Shown: in pieces, positions 23,001-33,949 of the stretch
Numbering within the stretch: the first letter of the stretch is position 1
Layout of the letters: the number at the start of each line of letters is the position of its first letter
Assembly: GCA_963930655.1 (NCBI GenBank)
Contig: OZ005611.1
Span: 24,415,001 to 24,479,000 of the forward strand
Origin: Myrica gale
Lineage: Eukaryota > Streptophyta > Magnoliopsida > Fagales > Myricaceae
Direction: 5' to 3'
Length of the DNA stretch: 64,000 bases
Notes under the pieces: generated by a model
Told to the model about the DNA's origin: nothing
The model's database searches: none
Seen by the model: only the letters and a program-made list of their open reading frames with translations
Translations under genes and position numbers: made by a program

Positions 23001-26000
23001 AGGAAAGGAAGTCAAGAAGTTGACCCGTGAGGAGCTGGATGAGTATATCAAGAAGGGCTTATGCTTCAAGTGTGGTGAGAAGTGGAGCCGAGACCATCAA
23101 TGCAAGAAAGCCGCCAAGGTGATGTCCATGATCGATGAAGATGAGGAGCATGCGGGGAAGTCTAGTGAAGAGGAGCACGGGCATGAGGAGTCCTCTAGTG
23201 AAGGGGAAAGTGAGGAGGCCGAGCTGAGCCTTAATGCTATGTCCGGAGTGCAAAAGCCCTCAACCATGCGACTCATGGCTTGGGTTGGGAAGCATGAAGT
23301 GACCTTGTTGGTGGATAGTGGGTCTACCCACAACTTCATCAACTCCCGCATTCTTTCTAAGGTGGGATTGCATGGGGAAGAAGTAGAGCCATTCGAAGTC
23401 AAGGTGGCAAATGGCGAGAAGTTAAGATGCGAGATGGTGGTGAGAACAGTGAAGATGAATGTCCAAGGTGTCCGCATAATGGCTGATCTCCATGTACTTT
23501 CCTTGGTGGGATTGGACGTGGTCTTGGGCAACGCTTGGCTAAGAGACATTGGCAAGGTTGTCACGGACTATGAGAAGATGACTATGGAGTTCAAGCTTGG
23601 AGGAAAGAAGAGGACGTGGACAGCTCTAGCATCAAAAGAGCCAAGGCCTTGCGAGGCCCACATGTTCGAGAAGCTATGCAAAGGTGGGGCTCATTGCTTT
23701 GCCATAGTGATGGGCCAAGACAAAGAAAAAGACGAGCAAGGAGAGAAGCATGGCGATGGAAGTGAGGAGTTGCCCCAAGGTGTGAGGGCGGTTTTGGAAA
23801 GACACAAGTATTGGAGGTGCCTACCTCGTTGCCTCCAAGAAGGGAGTTTGATCACCGCATCGTGTTAAAGGATGCGAGTAAACCGGTAAATGTGCCACCA
23901 TACCGGTATGCTCACTTTCAGAAGGGTGAGATTGAAAGACAAGTGGAGGAGATGTTGGCTAGTGGCTTGATCCGACCAAGCACGAGCCCTTTTTCATCGC
24001 CGGTGTTGCTTGTGAGAAAGAAGGATGGAAGTTGGCGCTTTTGCACCGACTATCGGGCCTTGAATGAAGCGACGGTGAGGGATAGATTCCCTATTCCTAC
24101 TGTGGATGAGATGCTTGATGAGTTGCATGGAGCTCATGTGTTCACCAAGCTAGATTTGCGGGCCGGATACCATCAAATCCGGATGAAGGAGGAAGACACC
24201 CACAAAACGGCATTTAGGACTCACTCCGGCCACTATGAGTACCTAGTGATGCCTTTTGGGCTATGCAATGCCCCGTCGACCTTCCAAGCGGCTATGAATG
24301 CCATATTCAAGCCGTTCTTAAGGAAGTTCGTATTGGTGTTCTTCGACGACATCTTGGTGTATTCGAAGAATGTGGAGGAACACTTGGAGCAGTTGGAGCG
24401 TGTGTTGGTGATCTTGAAGGAGCACAACTTCTTCATCAAGGCATCCAAATGTGCCTTCATGCAAGAAGAGCTGGAATATCTTGGCCATATCATCTCGGGC
24501 CAAGGAGTGAAGGTGGATCAACGGAAGGTTGAAGCTATGGTGGATTGGCCCTTACCCAAGGATGTGTCAGCCTTACGAGGGTTCCTTGGATTGACGGGTT
24601 ATTATCGGAGATTTGTGCAAGGCTATGTGTTGATAGCCAAGCCACTTACGTCGATGCTAAAGAAAGAGGGCTTTGAATGGACCGATGAAGGAAGGAGGGC
24701 TTTTGAAGACTTGAAGAGAGCCATGACCAAGACACCCGTCTTGGCCTTGCCCGACTTCAAGAAACCATTTGAAGTATATATTGATGCAAGTGGAGAAGGA
24801 ATTGGAGCAGTGTTAGCACAAGCAAGGAGGCCCATTGCATACATCTCGAAGGCCTTAGGGCCAATGAAGAAGGCATGGAGCACTTATGCAAGGGAAATGT
24901 TGGCGGTGGTGCATGCGGTGAAGGTATGGAGACCTTACCTCTTGGGGAGAAAGTTCACCATCGTGACCGATCAGCAAGCGTTGAGACACTTGCTGGAACA
25001 AAAGATAGTGACGCCGGAGCAGCAGAAGTTCCTTGTGAAGCTGTTGGGATTTGAATATGACATCGTGTATCAACCCGGCAAGGAGAATAAGGTGGCTGAT
25101 GCCTTATCGAGGAAGGAAGGAAGTCCAATGATGTGGACTCTTTATGAAGATGAGGCCGAACTTAGTGCTTTGAGTGGAGCCGAGTGGCGGATATGGGACA
25201 AGCTTAGAGAGGCCGTGGAGTTGGATGCAAGGTCTCAAGAGATCATTGAGAAGCTTGAGAGCCCATGTGATGGGGTGACCGGATTCAAGTTGCGGGATGG
25301 GCTTATCTACTATAAGTCCTACATCTATGTGCCAGACGTGCCCAACTTGAGGAAGGAGATCCTTACTCACTTCCACCATAGTAGAGAAGGTGGTCACTCG
25401 GGATGGCTCAGGACCTACATAAGGGTCAAACACTTCTTTTATTGGGAGGGTCTCAAGAGAAGTGTAAAGAAGTGGGTGGCCGAATGTGACGTGTCAGAAG
25501 GCCAAGCATGACACAAGAGCCCCCACGGGCCTATTGCAACCCTTGCCCATACCGGAAGCTATATGGGAAGACTTATCTATGGACTTCGTGGAGGGCTTGC
25601 CCACAAGTCAAGGGTTTGAAGTGATCTTGGTGGTGGCGGATCGCTTAAGTAAGTATGCTCACTTCATACCCCTTAAGCATCCATTTACGATGAAGAGTGT
25701 GGCGAAGACATTTGTGGATAATGTGGTGAAGCTCCATGGTTTTCCTAGAACCATAGTGACGGACCGGGATCGGGTGTTCATGAGCTCCTTTTGGAAGGAA
25801 GTGTTCTCACTTCAAGGAAGCAAGATGAAGACAAGTTCTTCATATCACCCGCAAACCGATGGCCAAACAGAGGTGGTCAACCGTACGCTGGAACAATACT
25901 TGCGGTGTTATTGCCATGATGAGCAAGCAAGGTGGATGGAGTATATGTCATGGGCAGAATATTGGTACAACACCACGTACCATTCATCTACCACACTTAG

Positions 26001-29000
26001 CCCTTTTGAAGTGGTGTATGGGAGGAAGCCTCCTACCTTGGTGACTTATGAGAAGGGCACGGCCAAGAATGCAGAAGTGGAGGAAGCCTTACTCACTAGG
26101 GATGAGATCCTAGCCAAGGTGAAGAGGGAGCTCAAGAAAGCCCAAACTAGCATGAAGAAGCAGTATGACAGAAGAAGGAGACTTGAGGAGTTTGAGCCCG
26201 GGGACTTCGTATACTTGAAGCTCCAACCATATGGGCAAAAGACAATGAAGAGAAAGGTGAGCTACAAGTTGGAGAAAAGATACTATGGGCCTTTCAAAGT
26301 GGCTGCCCGTGTCGGGATCGTTGCATATCGGTTGGAATTGCCACCAACCTCAAGACTTCACCCGGTATTTCATGTGTCTCTACTCAAGAGACGGGTTGGA
26401 GATCCTAGTTTGATCGTGGAGGAAATGCCTTCCTTTGATGAAGAAGGAAGAATGCTTCTACAACCTGCCATAGGCCTTGAGTACAAGATGGTGCCAAGGG
26501 GAAGGTTTAGGAGGAAGATTTGGAGAGTGTTGGTGCAGTGGAGTGGGCGACCAAGAGAGGAGGCAACTTGGGAGGACTATGATGAGATAGCCTCAAGGTT
26601 TCCACAATTTACCCTTGAGGACAAGGGTACACTTAATGGAAGGGGGAATGAAAGGGTCCCCAGAGAAGACCTTGGACTGAACGGCTGCGAGGAGGAGGAT
26701 AGCACACGAGATGCGGCGCCAATGACACCCATGGGCGCCTTTGACACCCCCACAGCGCGCGCGGCAGGAGCACATGACACGCCCACAGCGCGCGCAGCCG
26801 AGGCACCACAGACAAGCCATGGCATCAGCATGCGCGCGCGCGAGCAAGGCACACCGGCACCACTGACAAGCCATGGCAGCCCAGCAATGCCCATGCCCAG
26901 CAACCAAGTCAGCCAGCCGCAGACATGCCATGGCAAGCTCATGGCCACCACATGGCCTTGCCATGACTTAGCACCACAGCAGGGCCCTGACCCCCAGCCA
27001 AGCCAAGCAGCAGCAGAGGGCCAAGAGTGGCTAACCACAGCAGCCACCGCCGGCGGCGGAGCACCACCACCCTTAGCGGTGACCGGACGGGAAGTGATGA
27101 GCATGACCTTGGGAGTCGGAGGAGCATCACCACCCAAGGAGGAGCATGGCGGCGGCGCCACCGTGTAGGGCGGCGGACGGCGGCGAAATCAGCATCTTCA
27201 GAGATTGCCTCTGATTATGGTATTATTTGAATAAATATTATCTTCTAGAAATAGATGTTTCTAGAAGATTGTCTTTCCTTTCTGAGCTTTGATGTTTTAG
27301 GAATGTATCATCAAATCTCCCTGATTCTGGGAATTGTTTCCTTAGAATCCTGAAGATTTGATTTAGATTGATTTGATTTGATTTGATTAGGGTTTTGTAA
27401 GCTCCTGAGAAGGCCTATATAAGCACTCCTCAGGAGCATTAGAAGTCATTCAGTCATAGAGTTGAGTAGTGAGAGCTAGAGAGCTTTTCTGAGAGTGGCC
27501 AGGCATAGGCACGTTTATGCCAGTAGACTTGGGGGCTAATAACCTCTTAAGTTGGGCGTGCTTGGGCTAATAACCCTTGTACGATTGTTCTTGTGGTTCG
27601 AAGGACTAATAATCCTAAGACCACGTTGTTCGTAATAAGAGAGGTATTATTCATTTGTTGAGTGTTTTGATCCTAAATTCTTCGCTCGTGTGTTACTAGA
27701 AACGGTTCGGGAGGATCGATTACGGTGTTGGAGCGGATCGCGTGGAGGAGTTGGTGATTGTTATGGAGTCCTAGACCGGGGACCCTAACAATAGCACCTT
27801 GTACTGGCCTCGCTTTTTCTAATAAAATTGTCTTACTTATCAAAAAAAAATTTACTTATTGTACGTCAAAATGCTCAAGAAGATTATCTATCAGACTAAA
27901 AATTCTTGGGATCTGTTTAGAAAGCACATTTAAATGCAGTTTTCATGCTTGACTTCTTTTTCTCTTTAATTTCAGGATGTCATTGCCTGCGATGTTATAA
28001 ATCCTGACCACATTGATGTAGAGTTTGACTCCATTGGAGGACTTGAATCCATCAAGCAAGCTCTATTTGAACTGGTGATACTTCCACTAAGGAGGCCTTG
28101 CCTTTTCTCCTATGGCAAGCTTCTGGGACCCCAGAAAGGGGTCTTGTTATATGGACCGCCTGGTACTGGAAAGACAATGCTTGCCAAAGCTATTGCAAAA
28201 GAATCTGGAGCTGTTTTCATTAATGTGAGGATATCAAATTTGATGAGCAAATGGTTCGGTGATGCACAAAAACTTGGTGAGTGGAGATTATACTCACACT
28301 TCCCCTCTTAGGTTGGGGGTTTTACTTCATGTCTGATGCCCTCTCCAGACAGTACAATTAAACCAAGTGTTTTTGGCGTTCTAGTTTTCTTTTTCTCATG
28401 CACGGGCTAATCATGACAAAGTCAAACTCAGTTTGGCTCATGCTGTTGAACTGAGCAACAAAGAACAAGTGACTTACCTGATGTATTTGGTTAATTTAGC
28501 TGAAAACAGTAATACTGCACTTTAGTGAAACTAATTTCAAGTTTAATGAACATCTGATGATTGCTATATGTAATTTGCGTTTTTCATCTGTGATAGTATT
28601 AAATTGCCCTGCATGGTGGCCATTAACATAACCGGGGTATGTTTAATAGACATGATTTGGTAATTTCAACTACAATGTTGTAGGCCCGTCTGTTCCTACT
28701 TCACTATTATTTAAGTGTAATAGTGATTGGAACATGAGGAAAAATAAATTCCAATCAAAAGGGTTGAATAAGGAGTCAGCTTTGTCATTATGAAGGTGTC
28801 CTTTAGCCCCGCTCTTCCAATTTAAGTATATACTTGTGTTTTTGGAAAACATTAATTTTGCCTGGGGACCACAAATAGAGAAGTAGATTATAGGTTTTCT
28901 TGGTTGGGTTTCTCCTAGGCATGGGGCTTTCATTTTGATGATCTATAATAGGAAAATCATGGATTTTCTGTTATGCTTTGCAGTCTCTGCTGTATTTAGC

Positions 29001-30217
29001 TTGGCTTATAAACTCCAACCAGCTATTATATTCATTGATGAGGTGGATAGTTTCTTGGGGCAGCGTCGTAATACAGACCATGAAGCATTAACAAATATAA
29101 AGACTGAGTTCATGGCTTTATGGGATGGATTTACTACAGATCGTAAGTTTATTTGCTTTGAACAATGCTTTAGTCTTACGATTTTCTATCTTAAGAATCA
29201 AGTTAAGGTTGTTTGTTAATAGGATTCATGGTAATGATGTGATATACCTACACAGAATGTTTTAAGTTTTGATGATTGTTTATTGGATTTGCAGAGAATG
29301 CTCGTGTGATGGTTCTTGCTGCTACTAATCGTCCATCAGAACTTGATGAAGCAATACTCCGCCGTCTTCCTCAGGCATTTGAGATTGGGATACCTGACCG
29401 CAGAGAGAGGGCTGAGATATTAAAAGTCATTTTGAGGGATGAGAGGGTTGAGCCCAACATTAACTATGACCACATAGCTAGATTGTGTGAAGGTTACACA
29501 GGTTCAGATCTTCTTGAACTCTGCAAAAAAGCAGCGTATTTTGCTATCAGGGACCTACTAGATGAAGAGAAGAATGGGAAACAATCTTCAGTGAGTATCT
29601 ATCATTCTCTTAGTCCACCATTTTTTCTGAACTAAAGCACCTTTTCTTATTGGTGGCATGCTTGAGGTTGGCAAAGCTAATGACAACATAAGACATACAA
29701 TGTCATATGATTGGAATTCTCTTGCAATATGGAGTAAATTCATCTCGCAAACTAAACCAGAGTGTCTTATGTTACGTTTGTCTTAGCGGCCATTTTGTTG
29801 TCAAAGAGTTAATTGTTCAAGAATCCTCTTGTTTCTGCTCTTTGATCATTGCTTAATCTGCTCTTTAAAGTTTCCCTAAACCTGAAATTCCAGGCGCATC
29901 TTGTACCTATACCAAAATAAACGTCTATTATGCGGCAGACATAATTGAGGTTTGTTGTGTATGTTATTGACCTGTTGATTATCTTTTTGTCACAGGCACC
30001 AAGGCCATTATCACAGTCAGACTTGGAGAAAGTTCTTGGCACGACAATAAAGACGAAGGTAGCTGCTAGTGAATACACTGGATTATCGTCGCAGTCAACC
30101 GGGTGGTTCAGGGATAGAGAATCAGGTGATTACCGGGTCCAAGCAGCAATAAGTGAGCTTTCTAAGCTTGTGGTTTCCCAAATTTTGAACATTCAATCAG
30201 ATGCCCAGGATCCATAA
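13826..30217 (+). CDS. MSP1: MSP1/ATAD1-like AAA ATPase; exon 1 out of frame, intron 1 about 14 kb
   Basis: Five exons: 13826-14022, 27976-28276, 28984-29142, 29295-29590 and 29996-30217, all with GT/AG borders and matching phases. Exons 2-5 give about 325 uninterrupted residues with Walker A GPPGTGKT (exon 2), Walker [10 protein letters not shown] (exon 3), and the second region of homology, [18 protein letters not shown] (exon 4). The protein resembles Arabidopsis At4g27680/At5g53540, homologues of yeast Msp1, which removes mislocalised tail-anchored proteins from the mitochondrial outer membrane. Exon 1 holds the membrane anchor ([19 protein letters not shown]) and the linker [20 protein letters not shown], but these lie in different frames. 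The ATG frame runs into the wrong phase at once: 11 nt separate GAG and CAGGAACTG where homologues need 12. A second slip lies at the A-run near 13946-13952. The gene is either a recent pseudogene, mis-sequenced at two short sites, or uses another first exon. Intron 1 contains a LINE with a nested Gypsy element. Confidence 0.85.
15221..15494 (+). repeat. Tandem repeat of about 102 bp in MSP1 intron 1, third copy split by the LINE
   Basis: Three diverged units start near 15221, 15323 and 15425. Each contains TAAATGGAGCAATAT (or GGGGCAATAT), a GAGAACTGG or CATAACTGG block and, in the first two, TATGTCAAAA. The third unit is cut at CTTATTGTA by the LINE and resumes at 27864 with CGTCAAAATG. Confidence 0.8.
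15720..17363 (+). CDS. LINE ORF1 (gag-like, nucleic-acid-binding class)
   Basis: An open frame of 547 codons from the ATG at 15720. The N-terminal part (about residues 40-130, with [20 protein letters not shown] and [11 protein letters not shown]) resembles N-terminal domains of plant L1-type ORF1 proteins as I remember them. No CCHC knuckle was seen. Residues about 255-325 carry several EAQ/EAH repeats (DEAQRIL, KEAQPSQ, GEAQQS, EEAQRS), and the C-terminal half is Gly/Val/Glu-rich and probably disordered. It ends in TTATGA, whose ATG is the ORF2 start. The frame is intact, in contrast with ORF2. Confidence 0.75.
   Translation: MAFFRSLVLEAKTFTFSVSSIGVVTLSEYSRKSQSAIRMGRYGMVWLANVFGKLAKDRVHSAFSEKFDESPRAFLAQLCENRGGRYVAVAEFGERRRRGAVMVPEGKVGAAWQSFATTCEEIILAIGELRRKRRSVAVPVREGWSFAHTVKFGLPEKKVESEGERGPMVGAGRQLRQRQGGFPLVKHADLNWEIDLPHDTVKAAEGATSDNALWTHLLSLKTEVDWILERVKRQDELQLVKPRSMPLPHLLCRACGSQMEAQQASVDEAQRILSREAKHLNVKEAQPSQAGEAQQSTVEEAQRSVVMEDEAHFNVGVEAPNIGSGPGVGNFGMGSFELGCGSGLPLDLDLQHAEATVEPSSPGPDGVGRFSSDGDEGGPAVVAPTPTTEMVVAGTVRAAGNVGVGSLGSLGSLGVDSVLSITGAEEGGELVAFEGEGEEFCTVPIRAVHPDVESLHGGRVVPSTWVLEMVSSFRHLVGVSCDGYEADLMHLFAALERERGKSRESMGASGGRLLRELKSLETSVNYEGRSSSSRRGRKVGRALVTSL
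17360..20216 (+). pseudogene. LINE ORF2: endonuclease, reverse transcriptase, zinc-binding domain; broken
   Basis: It starts with an APE-type endonuclease ([35 protein letters not shown]). A frame slip follows near 17835, after which the endonuclease continues ([17 protein letters not shown]) into the [42 protein letters not shown] and [18 protein letters not shown] in place of TGG stands at 19126-19128. RT motifs LRQGDPLSP and, after another slip near 19395, FADDT follow. Soon after that the sequence jumps to the C-terminal zf-RVT-like domain (19476-20216; [36 protein letters not shown]). Full-length L1 ORF2 is about 1300 residues, so several hundred residues are missing at this junction. 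Confidence 0.9.
20233..21344 (+). repeat. 5' LTR of the Gypsy chromovirus
   Basis: The 1112-bp left LTR has a TATA box (GGCCTATATAAGC near 20967) that would start the element transcript about 30 bp further on. Its first 560 bp are GC-rich with Ala/Pro-type codons and the rest is AT-rich. The sequence after the LTR (TTGGTGCTTTCATTGAGAG) is the expected primer-binding position; the tRNA is not identified. Confidence 0.95.
21691..26648 (+). mobile_element. Internal coding region of the Gypsy chromovirus (gag-pol)
   Basis: This fossil coding region carries, in order, gag ([14 protein letters not shown], then a CX2CX4HX4C knuckle in [16 protein letters not shown]), protease, reverse transcriptase/RNase H, integrase (HHx region, then a D,D-35-E core) and chromodomain. 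Near the middle of gag a 69-bp unit is repeated three times (from about 22243, 22312 and 22381), giving an Arg/Asn-rich GNRFNNR repeat. The region is broken at about two places. A purine tract (GGAAGGGGGAA) precedes the right LTR. Confidence 0.92.
26649..27790 (+). repeat. 3' LTR of the Gypsy chromovirus
   Basis: The 1142-bp right LTR is almost identical to the left one. It is longer by an extra 20-bp duplication in the GC-rich part and a 10-bp TTTGATTTGA expansion in the AT-rich part. The LINE 3' UTR resumes directly after the 5-bp target duplication. Confidence 0.95.
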
Positions 30218-31405
30218 AATTCTCGCATTGAAGCCCAGTACACTGAAGCAAATATGATCCTTCGTTTACAATTACAGCAATAACTTTGTACTCAGATAGA
30301 ATTTGCGTTATGTGTGAAATTTGTTGCTGCGTTTTCATATGTTCCTTTCGTAATGCCCCCACAAAATTTATTTCCTGTTCTAGTACAGGAATTGGAAAAA
30401 TCAGCGGAATATGGCTCTGCTTACAGTTTTCTCACTATCCGCTTTTTGTTTTTGGAACTCCTCCATCCTCTACACTTTTTTTTTATTATTTGTTTGATAT
30501 TTTAGAAATATCAGTTATCACATCTGATGCTATTGCCTATTTAGCGCAAACCATTTGTATGATTTATCTGAAAGAAGTAGAATCCTATCCGAAGATATCA
30601 GAAAAATGATTACCATCGATGTGACTACCAGTGCAGGAGAGTCTTAAGAGAATAAAGATGGCGGAGAGAAAATTAAACATACCGGTGCAGGAGTCTTGAG
30701 AGAATAAAGATGGCAGAGACAAAATTAAACTTAAAGAACGATTAATCTCATTTAAATATGCAGTGGTTTAATTTTGGTCGTTTATGTTGGTTCACAAGAT
30801 AAAAATAGAGAATTTAATAAAGATGACTGAGTTCTGGTAATGACGCTATAAAGGGTCTCAACTACTTGCATGTTTTTCCTCAGTTTCCTTATAGGGCAGG
30901 AAAGATCGTGATTATCACTTAACTACGTTTAGGTATGTAATTTCGAGGGGTTGCCTTAGCAGTCAAGATTTAGACCTTGATAGTTTGCTCCCTTTAAGAC
31001 CTAATTTCAAAGTATCATAGGTACTATTAACTTTTAAAACAACACAGTTTTTAATTTGGTAATTGTTCGATTTGAGTGGGACGAGTGATTGCATAGGTCC
31101 CGTGATTAATAGTGTTAGTTCAAATTTTTTTAAACCAAATTGAGATTTAAACAATGAAAATTGGCAATAAGATCACTAGGTTTATTCCACACATTTTGCC
31201 CCGTCAACGCCAGCTAATGTGATTCAGCATCCAGCTCACTCAAAATACCAACAACGCACCGTTTCACTCAAGCATACGATTTTGCCCAAAGACGTAAACG
31301 ACACACAATATGAGGTTCATCATCCCCATTTTCAAGGTGCCCTAGCCTTTGCGAAAATGCTAGTATCCCCTTCTCTTTGACGCGTTTTTTAATAAATCAA
31401 ACTTT
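30218..31405. other. MSP1 3' flank, no further gene recognised
   Basis: The MSP1 3' UTR probably ends within the first few hundred bases. A short direct repeat (GTGCAGGAGAGTCTTAAGAGAATAAAGATGGC-like, near 30632 and 30683) is visible. Nothing else could be supported. Confidence 0.5.
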
Positions 31406-31409
31406 GTTT

Positions 31410-32200
31410 GTCTGGTTCTTCATAGAATTTCAGAATCGTTTAAAACGATTTCATATCCTATAAAATGCGTCTCCATTCCCAACTAAGCCAATGTTTGATA
31501 AATATTCCCAGTTTTGGGATGCGATTTGTCACCAGCAACAAACACGCGAAGTTCTCCACCTGTTTGAAGCCACCTGCATCCAGGCGTCTTCCTGAGGCCC
31601 TTTTGTTTAATTAAATCCCTCAAGTACCATACCTCAGCCCACCTTCCGAAAGCTGCATATGCATTTGCAAGTGCCACATAATTGCCTGGATTATCTGGGT
31701 CTAAATCTAATAAATGCTTCGATAAATAATTCCAAAGTTTTAATTTCATGGCAATCTCTACAAGCAGCAATCAGATCTGTACAAAACTTCCACATCAGCC
31801 ACTGCACAGTCACCCTCCAACTCAGTTCCAGATGCAGAACATTCCGGAACATGCCTGGAGATTCTCTGTCTAACTGAATGCGTTGTATTTGCTGTTGTAC
31901 GTGTAGTGCATAATAGGTGCTTGGCAATATTTCTGTTAGTGTCAAAAATACGTTAGCTCAATAATTGTATATATCTACCCAATTGTAACCTTTTTATAAT
32001 TCAATGAGAAATTATTATTTCAATTCAAATTTCCTTTCAACACATGGCATTATCAGAATAAGCAGATATGTGCGTCAGACCAAATTTCACATAATCAGAT
32101 ATGATCAAATTCCACGTTATCACATCTTTCTCAACAATCCTACTAAAAACTTTCTCTGCATCATCAATCAAACCAACAATCCCATTTCATTTTTTCATTC
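31410..32200 (-). pseudogene. Fragmentary PPR gene, CRR21-like
   Basis: Two pieces of a plant PLS-class pentatricopeptide-repeat protein lie on the minus strand. The upstream piece (about 32180-32080) reads GLIDDAEKVFSRIVEKDVIT followed by a typical WNLIISDYVKFG, close to a repeat of CRR21, a plastid RNA-editing factor. The downstream piece (about 31790-31420) reads LIAACRDCHEIKTLE and, after a frame slip, LSKHLLDLDPDNPGNYVALA and KGLRKTPGCRWLQTGGELRV, the E-domain end of such proteins. An in-frame stop follows YQTLA. Most of the central repeats are absent, so this is a deleted relic without coding ability. The CRR21 assignment is from memory of the family. Confidence 0.75.
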
Positions 32201-32209
32201 ATTGTGCCC

Positions 32210-33316
32210 TTACAATATTAAATATGCGTAATTTGCAGGCATTTTCATCTTCCTCGGACCTCGCAGCTGGCTAAGAAGAAGCACTGAAAGGAAGGGAAGT
32301 TCCCGTCCTGTGGTTTCGGAAGTATTTCGCACTAGATAGTTAGAGGAACACCTATCTAAATAGGAATAGGAATGTAAATTTTCTAAAAGTTTCTGAGCGG
32401 AGAAAAAATGTTTCGGTTTTTTCATTCATTGTTTAATTGTTTGAGCTTCTTATATGCGTAAGTAGAAGGCAGCCGAATTTGCCCAATTTTTTTTTAAAGG
32501 TTTTGAGGGATGCTGAAGAGCATAAAATTGGGAAGACCTCTCCAATATTAAGATGACAATATTAAATATGCGTAAGTAGAAGGCAAAATCCCTACGATGT
32601 TGCAGATGATCTTCATCCGAACGGTAGATTTGCATCACTTGACTAATTCTTGATAGGCTAGACACCTCTTCAACAACATATAAGACTCAGCCCCCTTCAC
32701 ATTTCGTACTTGTCAGAAAAAGTAATGAACTCTTAGACATTGTCCGAAGATTCTGGTCCTTTTCCTTTTTGTTTGTTGTCTTTTTATTTTTATTTTTGTC
32801 ATTGCCATTTGTTGAATGTGAACTTGGAGCAGTCGGGATTAAAAATAACGACTAGGGTTGAGCTGGTGTTGACTTGAGCAGTCAGCAACAAAGGATTTTC
32901 GGAGTCCTGGGTTCTTGGGTCGATGGTCAGGTACCGCGCGCGTTTGCCAATTAAACTGAAAACGTACTTCCTGTCCTGAGGAGATGAACTTTGAGATGTT
33001 ATGATGCCATGCAAAGGTCTAGGAAACACGAAACGAGGCCAACAGGCTCTTAGTTGTTCCAACCTAATCCAACTAACCAGTAGATCTAGTTGAAAAGTAC
33101 AAGCCGTCACTAGCAACCTAGCTGGTTAGCTTGGGTCCGTCAGTGAACCGCTGCAGCCACCTTACCACAAATGAGAAGTAAACAGATTACTCTTCATATT
33201 ATTAGAAGAACATGCAATTCCAAATGCTACTCGTGCGTCTACGTACGAGAGAGGTTCTAGATGGGTCTGTAAGGGAGTACTGATTACTTAAAAGATATAT
33301 GGGTAGATTATATACT

Positions 33317-33318
<2 letters not shown>
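32210..33318. other. Intergenic region, no gene recognised
   Basis: A short direct repeat, ATATGCGTAAGTAGAAGGCA, occurs near 32453 and 32567. Nothing else could be supported here. Confidence 0.45.

Positions 33319-33319
<1 letters not shown>

Positions 33320-33367
<48 letters not shown>
33320..33367. repeat. (AT)n microsatellite
   Basis: About 24 uninterrupted AT units lie just left of the long palindrome. Confidence 0.95.
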
Positions 33368-33368
<1 letters not shown>

Positions 33369-33949
33369 CAAAATAGTTTGAAAACCAGCTTATACTACAC
33401 TGAATCTTATCCGAAAGGATTTGCCTTACGTCATTCCTTCCATATTTCGACTTTCTATGTTCTTTAATCGTTTGTAATTAATTTAACGACAATTAATCAC
33501 CACATCGATCTTTATTAACCAATATGAAGGTACAGTCGTGCCTTAATTTGAGCTAAAATGGGGATATAATTTCTCTCAAATAATTGTCATTGCCGTACAT
33601 GTTACAGCATCCATATATATATAAGTCGACATTGTATAAAGAGAATAATTAGTGTGGATGCTGGAACATGTACATCAATGACAATTATTTGAGAGAAATT
33701 ATATTCCCATATTAGCTCAAATTAAGGCACGGCTGTACCTTCCTATTGGTTAGTAAAGATCGACAACATGATTAATTGTTGTTGAATTAATTACAAACGA
33801 TTAAAGAACAGAAAAAGTCGAAATGTGGAAGGAACACTACAACAAATATAGTTTTAGGTGACAAACTTTTGGGTGTTAAACTAAATTTTGTCACCAGAAG
33901 TGAACTTTCTATGACAAAATATTAATTTTGTCACCCAAAACCATCCAGA

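Larger units (their letters stand above)
20233..27790 (+). mobile_element. Ty3/Gypsy chromovirus, young, nearly whole, nested in the LINE 3' UTR
   Basis: An LTR retrotransposon of about 7.56 kb with a perfect 5-bp target duplication ATAGC (20228-20232 and 27791-27795). The LTRs begin TGAAAGGGTCCCC and end GGGGACCCTAACA. They differ by about five substitutions plus two short indels over about 1.1 kb, so the insertion is recent (well under a few million years at usual plant rates). Parts in order are gag with a CCHC knuckle, aspartic protease ([12 protein letters not shown]), reverse transcriptase (FFDDILVYS), RNase H, integrase with its zinc-binding region and core, and a C-terminal chromodomain ([19 protein letters not shown]). 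The chromodomain places it in the chromovirus clade. It is not intact: the coding region has about two breaks. Confidence 0.95.
15495..27848 (+). mobile_element. L1-type LINE in MSP1 intron 1, carrying a nested Gypsy element
   Basis: A 15-bp target duplication AATTTACTTATTGTA flanks the element (15480-15494 and 27849-27863), and a poly(A) tail precedes the right copy. Without the Gypsy insertion (20233-27790 plus its 5-bp duplication) the LINE is about 4.8 kb: 5' UTR 15495-15719, ORF1, an overlapping ORF2 and a short 3' UTR that continues at 27796-27848 (TTTTTCTAATAAAATTG then the A-tail). ORF2 has lost a large part between the FADD motif and the C-terminal zinc-binding domain and has frame breaks, so it is immobile by itself. 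It is inserted in the gene's own orientation. Confidence 0.9.
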
